DNA from: SIG440 sp045647905
GTDB lineage: Bacteria > Bacillota > Clostridia > Monoglobales > Monoglobaceae
Assembly (NCBI GenBank): GCA_045647905.1
Contig: JAZRMZ010000175.1
Span: 1-62,790 of the forward strand
Length of the DNA stretch: 62,790 nucleotides
Reading direction: 5' to 3'
Below, piece after piece: positions 50,671 through 58,910 of this stretch. Both the position numbers and the translations under genes were made by a program. The notes beneath the pieces were generated by a model. That model was not told where the DNA came from and made no database searches. It was given only the letters and a program-made list of their open reading frames with translations. Numbering within the stretch: position 1 is the first letter of the stretch; each line of letters starts with the position of its first letter.

Positions 50671-52803
50671 ATGAAAAAAGTTTTATCAATTATGTTGGCG
50701 GCAGTGATGCTTTGCGGTCTCTTTGTGATGCCTGTGTCGGCAGCAGAGGATGTTGTTTGGTCAGCAGCCTCAGGCTACTTTGCACTTGGCGCAAACACTG
50801 CAAGAGACGAAGATGGCAAGGTTGTTCTTGACGAAGCCGGTGACAGCTTTGAGGTTGTTCTGGAAACCGACCGTTCAGGTGTTTTCCTGCTTGCAGGTAA
50901 CTTCTGGAGTCTTAACGGCGCACACGACATTGCAACAGCTGTTGAATTTGACGGTGTTCGTGTCGGTGTTTGCGACCTTGCGGCACAGTATGTAAAGGAC
51001 AGTTTTTCAAACAACCTTTACAATGTGAACGTTGAAGCAGGTCGTCATACAGTACGTATTGTGAACATGAGAGGTTCTTATGCAATTTCAAGTCTCAGAT
51101 TTGTTAATGCAGGCGGAGTAGTTCCCGCAACATACTCAACACGTGCCAGCTATGAGTTTAAGGGCACTGTTTTTAAAGATTACCGTTATGGTAGTATGTT
51201 CCAGTATGGTAAAAATAATGCCAACTTTGACCTTGCAAAACATACGGTTATCGCAACAATTGGTGTTGAGGAAGATGGCCTTTATGAGCTTAGCTGGGAT
51301 GTTATGAACTATTTTAACGGTGGCTCTGCTGCTCCTGATGTTTATGACGTAAAGGTTACAGCAGGCGGTAATGTTTATTCAAAGATTGATGCTGGTAATG
51401 CGGATGTATGGAAAGCTAACAAAGATACAGCAGACACAGAAAAGATGAAAACAGATGCCACATACAGAAAACAGATGTATGGTTATACAACATGGGTAAA
51501 CAAGGTTCTTGTGAACCAGGTTGCACTTTCAAAAGGAACACACAAGATTGTTATTGAAAGTGAAGAACCCTATAACTACAGCTGTCTTGTTGACAAGGTT
51601 TACCTCAAGAAGGTTGGCGAAGTAACAGCTTGGCCTGAAGTTGTGGCAGATTTTGATTTTGCAACCTCCAACAAGTCAGCAGCAGGAGTGGCTAAGGCAT
51701 CAGGAATTTCGCTTCATCCTTATATGACAGGAAATATTCTTAACGGTGTGTCAGCCTGTGGCTGGATTGAAGCAACAATCAATGTGGCAAATGCCGGAGA
51801 ATATATTCCAACACTGACATGGTGGGCAAACGGTGAAGGAAATCGCAATCTTTACCCTTATGTTTATGTTGACGGAGTTTTGGTTTGGAGTGATATGATA
51901 AACGATAACACTTCACAGGTAGGTCATCCTGAAGCCAATGCATCTAAACTTGCGGATGCAATGCTTTCGCCTCTTGGTTCTTGCTATTTAACTGAAGGTG
52001 AACATACAATCAGACTTCTTTGTGCAAACGGCTATCCCACTGTTGACAAGATTACATTCAAGAAAAATACATCAACAGACGGAAGTGTTGTTGCGGATGT
52101 TCCGGGGTTTGATGCCGAAAAATCAGCAGGAGTTACGCTGGGTACCGGTAACGGCGGATATGTTGTTACTTTTGATGCAGATTCTTATGCACACGTTGGA
52201 GCTATTGCTCCCGAAGCAGGCTTCTATAGTGTTGGGGCGACTATTGCAAAGACTGGCGGATCTTCAGCAATTGAGGTTGCTGCAAACGGCACAAAGGCTG
52301 AAGGTGCAATTGTAGGTGTTGAAGGTTCAAGCTACAGAACTGTTCCTATTGACGGTATGCTTTATCTCAACAAGGGTATCAATGATCTGACAGTTCGTGT
52401 TGACGGCATGGCTCTTGTTACTGATGCAATTGTTCTTACTCCTGCTAACTGGGCTGACCGTGTGATTTCACCCAAGGAAGGCGAACTTTATGAAGGTGAA
52501 GTTACAGATGCAAACCTTGCAAAGAGCGTAAAGGCAAACACCGAGTATACAGCAGTTGCTGATATTGGCGGTGCATATGTGAACAAGGGCGTTGCACTTA
52601 TTGTTGCGGTTTATGAAGGTGGCATATTGAAGGCTGCATACGCAGAAAATGGTACTGCGCAGATTGGTTCAACAATCAAAAAGACCTTTACAACACCCGA
52701 GGCTGAAGGAAATTACACAGTGAAGGTATTTGTTATGGATTCTTTGTCAAGCTTCAAGCCATACACAGAGCAGACTGAAATTGCACCCGCTGTTGCGGAA
52801 TAA
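50671..52803 (+). CDS. Secreted multi-CBM protein without SLH
   Basis: A 710-residue exported protein: signal peptide (1-24, PVSAA) followed only by beta-sandwich modules: about 25-145 (ending ISSLRFVNA), 150-315 (YSTRASYEFKG... ending VYLKKVGE), 325-465 (DFDFATSNKSAAGVA... VDKITFKKN), 475-600 and a C-terminal segment 610-710. No catalytic motif is visible. The 325-465 module is nearly the same as the first module of the 53261 protein. AAAGGAGGA (50654) marks the start. Probable role: binding glycans outside the cell or coating the surface. The family name of the modules could not be fixed. Confidence 0.75.
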   Translation: MKKVLSIMLAAVMLCGLFVMPVSAAEDVVWSAASGYFALGANTARDEDGKVVLDEAGDSFEVVLETDRSGVFLLAGNFWSLNGAHDIATAVEFDGVRVGVCDLAAQYVKDSFSNNLYNVNVEAGRHTVRIVNMRGSYAISSLRFVNAGGVVPATYSTRASYEFKGTVFKDYRYGSMFQYGKNNANFDLAKHTVIATIGVEEDGLYELSWDVMNYFNGGSAAPDVYDVKVTAGGNVYSKIDAGNADVWKANKDTADTEKMKTDATYRKQMYGYTTWVNKVLVNQVALSKGTHKIVIESEEPYNYSCLVDKVYLKKVGEVTAWPEVVADFDFATSNKSAAGVAKASGISLHPYMTGNILNGVSACGWIEATINVANAGEYIPTLTWWANGEGNRNLYPYVYVDGVLVWSDMINDNTSQVGHPEANASKLADAMLSPLGSCYLTEGEHTIRLLCANGYPTVDKITFKKNTSTDGSVVADVPGFDAEKSAGVTLGTGNGGYVVTFDADSYAHVGAIAPEAGFYSVGATIAKTGGSSAIEVAANGTKAEGAIVGVEGSSYRTVPIDGMLYLNKGINDLTVRVDGMALVTDAIVLTPANWADRVISPKEGELYEGEVTDANLAKSVKANTEYTAVADIGGAYVNKGVALIVAVYEGGILKAAYAENGTAQIGSTIKKTFTTPEAEGNYTVKVFVMDSLSSFKPYTEQTEIAPAVAE

Positions 52804-52839
52804 GAATTAAGGTCGTTGGGACTGTTGTGTGTTCTTGAC

Positions 52840-53010
52840 AATCCCTCCACCACGCAAAGCGTGGTCCCCCTCCCTTTGCACAAGGGAGGCTGGCGGGGAG
52901 GCAAGAGGAGGGACGTCATGCTGAGCGAAGCCGCAGGCGCAGTCGAAGCATCTGAAAATGAGATCCTTCGATTCCGCTGGCGCTCCACTCAGGATGACCC
53001 CTCTCGGTCA
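52840..53010. repeat. Composite of A, inverted B pair and partial A
   Basis: A-type (52840-52890, with CCACGC-AAA-GCGTGG and CCTCCCTTTGCACAAGGGAGG), inverse B (52915-52953), forward B (52960-52998) and the beginning of A (52998-53010). The order equals that of the composite at 50375, so the two copies share an ancestor. It begins 37 bases after the stop of the CBM protein gene. Confidence 0.8.
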
Positions 53011-53060
53011 CAAAAGCACAATGGTCCCGAACGACCAAAAAACCTTCTGAACACATAAAT

Positions 53061-53231
53061 GTGGACGCAGGGGCAATCGATATATATCGATTTGAACCGC
53101 AGAAGTACTTGCTGTCAACGGGGCTAACCCGAAGGCGTAAGACGGCAATACTGCCACGAAACGGGCGTATGAATCAAGGAGCCCGATGTTTAATCGGATC
53201 GATTTATATCGCTTGCCTTTGTAAGCATTAA
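53061..53231 (+). pseudogene. Possible tnpB 3' end and right end of an IS200/IS605-type element
   Basis: An open frame without ribosome binding site reads VDAGAIDIYRFEPQKYLL then a Lys/Arg-rich tail. N-V-D-A-G-A-I-D-I resembles the D-x-N-A-A-x-N-I end of TnpB proteins. The DNA has strong hairpins (GGCA-ATAC-TGCC near 53143; CGGGC/GCCCG 53162-53185) and GAATCAAGGAGCCCG followed by the hairpin CCGAT-GTTTA-ATCGG (53182-53196), the pattern of right ends of clostridial IS605 elements and their guide RNA scaffolds. The 5' part is missing; family B/A repeat sequence abuts it. A structured RNA of another kind is the main alternative. Confidence 0.4.
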
Positions 53232-53260
53232 ATGACATTATATTTGAGGAGGAAAGGAAT

Positions 53261-56200
53261 ATGAAAAAAGTTTTATCAATTATTTTGGCGGCAGCGATGC
53301 TTTGCAGTCTTTTTGCCATGCCGGTATTGGCGACAGGGGATGTTTATGTTGCTGACTTTCAGTTTACAACTTCCAACAAGGCTGCAGCGGGCATTGCTTT
53401 GGCATCAGGCAGGTCGCCTCATCCTTACCTGACAGGAAACGTTCTTAACGGAATAGCGGGCTGCGGATGGATTGAAGAAACAATCAATGTGACTGTTGAG
53501 GGGGAATACATCCCCACTTTGACCTGGTGGGCAAACGGTGAATCTTACCGAAATCTCTATCCCTATATTTATGTTGACGGTGTTCTGATTTGGAGTGATA
53601 TGATAACGGATAATACCACACAGGTGGGACACCCTGAAAATATTGCATCCAAGCTTGAGGATGCAATGCTGTCATCCTTCAGACCCTGCTATTTGTCTGA
53701 AGGTGAACATACGGTAAGATTTCTTTGTGCAAACGGCTATCCAACTGTTGACAAGATTACCTTTACAAAAACCACAGCTGACAAAGTAACTGCCTTTGCA
53801 GATGCTCCGGGCTTTGATGCAGTGAAATCTTCAGGTGTTACGTTGAGCGTCGGTAATAACGGCTATGTTGTTACCGTGGCAGACGGCGGTTCGGCATATG
53901 TTGATGTTATTGCTCCCGAAGCAGGCACATACAATGTTGGTGCAGTAATTGACAAGGGCAACGGTTCTGTGAATGTTGCGGTTTCTGCAAATGACACAGA
54001 AGCTGCCGATGAGGTTGTGGGCATTCCGAATGCAGGTTACAGAACAGCGCCCCTGAGCGGACAGCTTTATCTCAACAAAGGAAAAAATACGTTGCTTATT
54101 GAAGTGAGCGGCGCACCTCTTGCTCTGGACGGTATAGTTCTTGAAAAGCTTGATGAGTTTGTTGTTGACAGTGTGACTTCTTCAATGGGAGCAATTACTG
54201 ATGGTTCAACTGTTAAAAGAGGCTTGGACTTCTTTGAAATCGGTTTCAACTATTCGTTGGAAGATGATGCATCGGCAGAGAATGTAACGCTGACAAAAAC
54301 AGAGGACGGCGCACCTGTTGCAGTTGAGCTTGAAACTACAATTGACAAGGTGGCTGTCAAGCTGAAGGAAACGCTTGATTTCGAAACAGATTATACCATG
54401 ACCGTCAGTGGTATAAAGGATGAATACGGCAGAGAAATGGCTGAAGCTGTATTGACTTTTGCCACAGGCACAGCAGATGATGATGCAGGTGACGGCACAA
54501 TAACCATTAACGAAAGTGAAACGGTTGTTGAGGACAAGACGGTCACAATAAAGGGTACGGTGAAATCAAGTGCAGGTGTGGGAATCGCAGGCAGAACCGT
54601 TCAGGTTACAGCCACATCACCCACAGAACAGGATGTTTTCACTTCACAAGCAGTAACAACAGAAGAGGGCGGAGCTTTTGTAATCAGCTTCGATTTGGAT
54701 GAAAACGGCGAAAGCGGTGAGTATACCTTTGAGGTTAGCGACGAATATACATCAGCGGAGCCTTTTAAAAAGATTTATGTTTCAAATGAAACAAAGGAAT
54801 CAATTCTTGGCGGAATCTCCGGTTCTGAGGTGACAGGAACTGTTGGTGATATTTTTGAAGATTTTGGCTATGCTCTTGGTGTTAGTTATCCCGATGACCT
54901 TTCGGTTCTTGAAGACGGGGATGAGGGACTTTTCCTGAAACATTTTGTTGGTGCGGAGTTTGAGCTTGTTGATGATTTGAGAGCGGCATATGATTTCTGG
55001 CTGATGTTTGAAACTTTGAATCAGACCCGTATCGGCGGAAAGGTTCAGCAGATTATTGAAAGTGAAGCAAATTGCTCGGCGCTTGGTCTTGACAAGACGG
55101 CAATTGATTTGATTGAAGACTATGGAATTTATTTCTGTGAGGCTGTTGCGGCAATCGGTAAGCAGGATTCACTTGAAGACTTCAAGGCTGAGTTTGAAGT
55201 TGTTCTCAATGATTATTTTGCAGTTGAAATGGGCAAGTTGGATGCTGAACTGGATGTTGATGACGTAAGCGGAAAGACGGGTCAGGGTGTGAAGCTTGAA
55301 ATTGCATTTGATGATGAGATTAGTGATATTTCGGAAATTGCCCTTGATATTACAACAGAGTCGGATTCGGTTGATTTGAAGAATATTGATGTTTCCCTTG
55401 AATTTGACGGAACATACAACGTAAAGAAAGTTGATGACGGTGTTTCTCTTGAAATTAAGGCTGACGAAGCTGTCGGTGATTTGAAGGATATAGCAACTTT
55501 GGTTGTTACTGTTCCTGCAGAGTCGGGCAGACATGATATTGACATAAACGGTGTTGTTACTTATCTTTATGATAAGGATGGATATTCAAGATTTTATACA
55601 AACGGTATAAACGAAAAGACTGTTGTTCTGACGGCAAAAGCGGCTTCGACCAATGGCGGCGGAGGCGGCGGTGGAGGTAACAGCTCCTCAAGACCTGCCG
55701 GAGGCTCGGTTGCAGGTTCGCCAATCAACATTGGAACATCAACTCCCGTGGTAGGCGCAAAGTTTGAGTTTGCTGACCTTGGCGGTGTTCAGTGGGCAAC
55801 GGAGAGCATCAATGCGCTTCTTGAAAAGGGCGTTATCTCTGAAAGCCCAGACAAAAAGTTCAATCCCGACAAAAATGTGACAAGAGAAGAATTTGTTAAG
55901 ATGATTGTTGTTGCAATGGGTGTTTATGACAAAAATGCAGTTTCATCACTTTTGGATGTGGACAGCAATGAGTGGTATGCTCCTTATGTTGCAAGTGCCG
56001 AAAAGGCAGGACTTATCAAAGGCAACGAAGACGGAAAATTCGGCGTTGGCGAAGAAATCAGCCGTCAGGATATGGCTGTGATAATATACCGTGCAATGGC
56101 GGAATCGGCAAAGCAGGGCGTTTCGGGCGGATTTGCCGATGATGGTGACATTGCGGATTATGCAAAGGATGCGGTTTACAGTCTTGCCGAAATGAGTATT

Positions 56201-56299
56201 GTGAACGGTGTTGGTGACAATATGTTTGCACCTTTTGGCGCGGCAACAAGAGCAATGGCGGCAAAGGTTATCTATGGAATGATTGGAGGCTTGAAATAA
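53261..56299 (+). CDS. SLH-anchored multi-domain surface protein
   Basis: A 1012-residue exported protein. Signal peptide 1-25 (start almost identical to that of 50671); CBM-like module about 27-175; second beta module about 180-300; Big_5/SbsA-type Ig-like domain about 305-405 (ends AEAVLTFAT); a carboxypeptidase-regulatory-like fold about 415-510; an alpha-helical stretch about 530-660; a beta domain about 660-800 that resembles cohesin/NEAT-like sandwiches only loosely; a Gly run (nine Gly, near 800) and linker; three SLH domains about 840-1012. No catalytic signature. GAGGAGG lies before the ATG. It probably displays CBMs on the S-layer. The next gene begins directly at its stop (TAAATG). 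Confidence 0.8.
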   Translation: MKKVLSIILAAAMLCSLFAMPVLATGDVYVADFQFTTSNKAAAGIALASGRSPHPYLTGNVLNGIAGCGWIEETINVTVEGEYIPTLTWWANGESYRNLYPYIYVDGVLIWSDMITDNTTQVGHPENIASKLEDAMLSSFRPCYLSEGEHTVRFLCANGYPTVDKITFTKTTADKVTAFADAPGFDAVKSSGVTLSVGNNGYVVTVADGGSAYVDVIAPEAGTYNVGAVIDKGNGSVNVAVSANDTEAADEVVGIPNAGYRTAPLSGQLYLNKGKNTLLIEVSGAPLALDGIVLEKLDEFVVDSVTSSMGAITDGSTVKRGLDFFEIGFNYSLEDDASAENVTLTKTEDGAPVAVELETTIDKVAVKLKETLDFETDYTMTVSGIKDEYGREMAEAVLTFATGTADDDAGDGTITINESETVVEDKTVTIKGTVKSSAGVGIAGRTVQVTATSPTEQDVFTSQAVTTEEGGAFVISFDLDENGESGEYTFEVSDEYTSAEPFKKIYVSNETKESILGGISGSEVTGTVGDIFEDFGYALGVSYPDDLSVLEDGDEGLFLKHFVGAEFELVDDLRAAYDFWLMFETLNQTRIGGKVQQIIESEANCSALGLDKTAIDLIEDYGIYFCEAVAAIGKQDSLEDFKAEFEVVLNDYFAVEMGKLDAELDVDDVSGKTGQGVKLEIAFDDEISDISEIALDITTESDSVDLKNIDVSLEFDGTYNVKKVDDGVSLEIKADEAVGDLKDIATLVVTVPAESGRHDIDINGVVTYLYDKDGYSRFYTNGINEKTVVLTAKAASTNGGGGGGGGNSSSRPAGGSVAGSPINIGTSTPVVGAKFEFADLGGVQWATESINALLEKGVISESPDKKFNPDKNVTREEFVKMIVVAMGVYDKNAVSSLLDVDSNEWYAPYVASAEKAGLIKGNEDGKFGVGEEISRQDMAVIIYRAMAESAKQGVSGGFADDGDIADYAKDAVYSLAEMSIVNGVGDNMFAPFGAATRAMAAKVIYGMIGGLK

Positions 56300-58846
56300 A
56301 TGAAAAAGTTATTATTGATATTTTTGACAGCAGTTTTGGTTATTCAGAGTTTTGCTGTTTCGGCGGCTTCGGCTGAGGGTAACTTTGATTTGGTTGAAGG
56401 GCTTGGATTCGTTCCTGACGGTTTTTATGCAAAGAACATGGCAGGTGCGGCAACAAGAGAAGAACTTGCATTTATGATGGCAAAGCTGTACAGCCTTGAT
56501 GAGCAATCACCTGTTCAGACAAAGTTTGAGGATGTTGACCCTGAAAGCATTTATTCGGGTTACATTGCAAAGCTCAATGCCGCAGGGGTTATCAACGGCG
56601 AAAGCGAGACCATTTTTAATCCTGCGGGAAGTTTTACAATCGGTATTGCGGATATTCTTGTTATGAGAACCTTTGGTTTTTCGGAAATTGCAAAGACCGA
56701 GGCTGAAAGCGTGAATTTTGCTGTTCGGATGGGACTTCACAAGGGAGTTTCGCTCCTTGATAATTCGGTTGTGACAAGGGGCGGTTTGCTTCAGTTTATG
56801 CAGAATGTTTTGGAGGCGGATTTGCCAGAAGTGGCAATCAAGGGGAATGATGAGTTCTCTGCCGAATATACTATGGACAACGGCAGAACTGTTTTGGGTG
56901 ACTGGCTTGGCGTGAGTGTTTATGACGGTGTTCTCACATCTGTTGATGATGAAAAGTATGTTGTTTCTGTTGAAATTGAAGGAAACAGATATGACACAAA
57001 CCACACCTTGCTTCAGCCGGGAAATGTGCATACATTCAAGGCGGACAGCTCACTTAATGTCAACAAGTTCCTGAATATCCCCGTGACAATATGGGTTGAC
57101 AAGGACAAAAACATTATTGACATTGGTTTTGGACGAAATATTGATGTTAAGTATGTGTATGTCAGTGCTGTGAACGGAGATTATAATGCAAGCAATTCTT
57201 ACAGCGGTGCTTACATAAAAGAGCTTGCCTTTGATGATGACAGCAAAGATTATGCGGTTGCAGACGGATTCAAGGTTTATTATAATTTTGAAGAAACTGT
57301 GAAGCCGGTGGGAATCATCGGAAATTTTGCAAAGGTTGTTTTTGAAAAGAACAAGGTTATGTCCCTTGAACTTTGGAATTTGCAAGAGGGCGGTATTATA
57401 AAGAGCATTGATGCCGAAGAAATTGTTTACACAAGAGGCGCAGTTGCCAGTGCAAAAATCAGGGATATGGATAATGTGTCAAAGATGCTGTTCTTTGTTG
57501 ACGGCGAAAGTGTTGACATAAGGGATATGAAGCCCGACAGCGTTTTCTCATATTATAAGGATGATGAAAATCTTGTGGTTGTTGCATCTCAGAAAAAGGT
57601 GACGGATGTTCTTTATTCCTTTGGAAACGGCGAAGTCAGAATCGGTAATATTTTCTACAAAATGGATTCGGCATACTATTCAACCGATGGCGAGAATTAC
57701 AGCAGAAGAAGCGACAAGCCTTCGGAACTTTTGGGACAGATGGTTGATGCATACTTTGATGCTTCGGGCAAATGTGTTTATCTGAAGGTGACAGACAGCG
57801 ATGCGCTGATGTCAAGCAAGCGTATTGGGCTGATTGTCGGAAGTGAAGAACAGATTTTCAGCGAGAGACTTGTGAGCATACTGTTCCTTGAACCAACCAT
57901 CGAAAAGAAGGTTGTGACACTTTCAGACAAGGTGAAGCTTGAAGACGGACTTGATTTGACCACTGTTCTTTCAACAGTGAATACCAGAAACGGTGAGCTT
58001 GTTCTGGAGTTTGATATCCGAAACGACAAGATTGTGGGAATTTCTGTGCCTATGTCATATGCAGGCTTTGCTGAAGAAGTACGTTTCAACGGCTTCCCCA
58101 ACAACGGAGCGCAGTCAATGGTTGCTCTTGACAGAAATTACACATTGTCGGGCGAAACCCAAACCCTGTATTTTGGTGACACTCCTCTGACTTTCCTTTA
58201 TGAAAAGGATGGGGTTCTTGAAGCGAGAGTTGTTCCTTGGAGCCAGCTCTACAATTCAAATTCGGGTCTCGGAACCGAAATCTGGGCAAAGTGTTATGGC
58301 TATGAATCAAGCTCAGATATGAGACTTGCTCTGTTCTGCGGAAATACGGGCATTGTGTCTTCGGACAACAGCACGGCTTTTGGACTTGTTGTGGGAAAGG
58401 GTACGGCTCTTGGCAGTGAGGGTGAAACGGTTGCAACTCTGGAGGTTCTTGACCAGAACGGAAGAAAGACCTTTACCTTGCCTGAAGACGAGGCGGCAGG
58501 GATTCCTGATTGTGCGTATATTCAGTATTTCGCAGGCGGTGTTTTGAAAAATGCGGATGAAATCACCATTCGTTCTGCTGTTGACCTGAGCGGAACCGTT
58601 GATGAAATGGTTGCGGCAGGCCTGAGAACAGGCGAGGTGACACGCATTGACGACAAGCGTGTTTACCTTGAAAGCGGTGCGGTGTACTTCCTTGACCCTG
58701 TTAAGGGATGCGTTGCCTACGAGAGAATTCAGGACGGCAGAGGCACACAGTTCATTGCAATGGATTTGTCGGATATTGAAATCGGTGACACAATTGCATA
58801 TTATGCGCCTTCAAACGGAATTTTGTGTATATTGGTTCTTGACTAA
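56300..58846 (+). CDS. Secreted protein with N-terminal SLH-like repeats, function unknown
   Basis: An 848-residue exported protein. The signal peptide (1-24, SAASA) is followed by two or three weak SLH-like repeats (about 30-190; AATREELAFMMAKLYSL, FEDVDPESIYSGYIAKLNAAGVINGESETIF), so the anchor is at the N-terminus. The remainder (about 200-848) is all-beta, with repeated short modules (KNKVMSLELWN, VDIRDMKPDSVFSYY, GEVTRIDDKRVYLESG) and no catalytic motif. GGAGG (56285-56289) inside the previous gene serves as ribosome binding site, so translation is coupled. I recall similar proteins near SLH/CBM surface proteins in gut Clostridia, but cannot name a family. Confidence 0.75.
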   Translation: MKKLLLIFLTAVLVIQSFAVSAASAEGNFDLVEGLGFVPDGFYAKNMAGAATREELAFMMAKLYSLDEQSPVQTKFEDVDPESIYSGYIAKLNAAGVINGESETIFNPAGSFTIGIADILVMRTFGFSEIAKTEAESVNFAVRMGLHKGVSLLDNSVVTRGGLLQFMQNVLEADLPEVAIKGNDEFSAEYTMDNGRTVLGDWLGVSVYDGVLTSVDDEKYVVSVEIEGNRYDTNHTLLQPGNVHTFKADSSLNVNKFLNIPVTIWVDKDKNIIDIGFGRNIDVKYVYVSAVNGDYNASNSYSGAYIKELAFDDDSKDYAVADGFKVYYNFEETVKPVGIIGNFAKVVFEKNKVMSLELWNLQEGGIIKSIDAEEIVYTRGAVASAKIRDMDNVSKMLFFVDGESVDIRDMKPDSVFSYYKDDENLVVVASQKKVTDVLYSFGNGEVRIGNIFYKMDSAYYSTDGENYSRRSDKPSELLGQMVDAYFDASGKCVYLKVTDSDALMSSKRIGLIVGSEEQIFSERLVSILFLEPTIEKKVVTLSDKVKLEDGLDLTTVLSTVNTRNGELVLEFDIRNDKIVGISVPMSYAGFAEEVRFNGFPNNGAQSMVALDRNYTLSGETQTLYFGDTPLTFLYEKDGVLEARVVPWSQLYNSNSGLGTEIWAKCYGYESSSDMRLALFCGNTGIVSSDNSTAFGLVVGKGTALGSEGETVATLEVLDQNGRKTFTLPEDEAAGIPDCAYIQYFAGGVLKNADEITIRSAVDLSGTVDEMVAAGLRTGEVTRIDDKRVYLESGAVYFLDPVKGCVAYERIQDGRGTQFIAMDLSDIEIGDTIAYYAPSNGILCILVLD

Positions 58847-58854
58847 ATGATTCG

Positions 58855-58893
58855 GGGGATAGAGGGAATATTATCCCTTTATCCCCATTTTTT
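58855..58893 (+). terminator. Strong terminator inside the surface-protein gene row
   Basis: GGGGATAGAGGGA (58855-58867) pairs with TCCCTTTATCCCC (58874-58886), then ATTTTTT. It stands between 56300 and the TIM-barrel gene, whose ribosome binding site begins only three bases later. Confidence 0.88.
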
Positions 58894-58910
58894 GTAAAGG
58901 AGAATGACCT

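Noticed and set aside
53061..53200. Cyclic-di-GMP riboswitch before the SLH gene 53261
   Set aside because: The ACGCA and GGGCAA pieces look inviting, but the tetraloop receptor, the CGCAAAGCC block and the remaining spacing of the class I motif do not fit. The right-end features of an IS605 element fit better.
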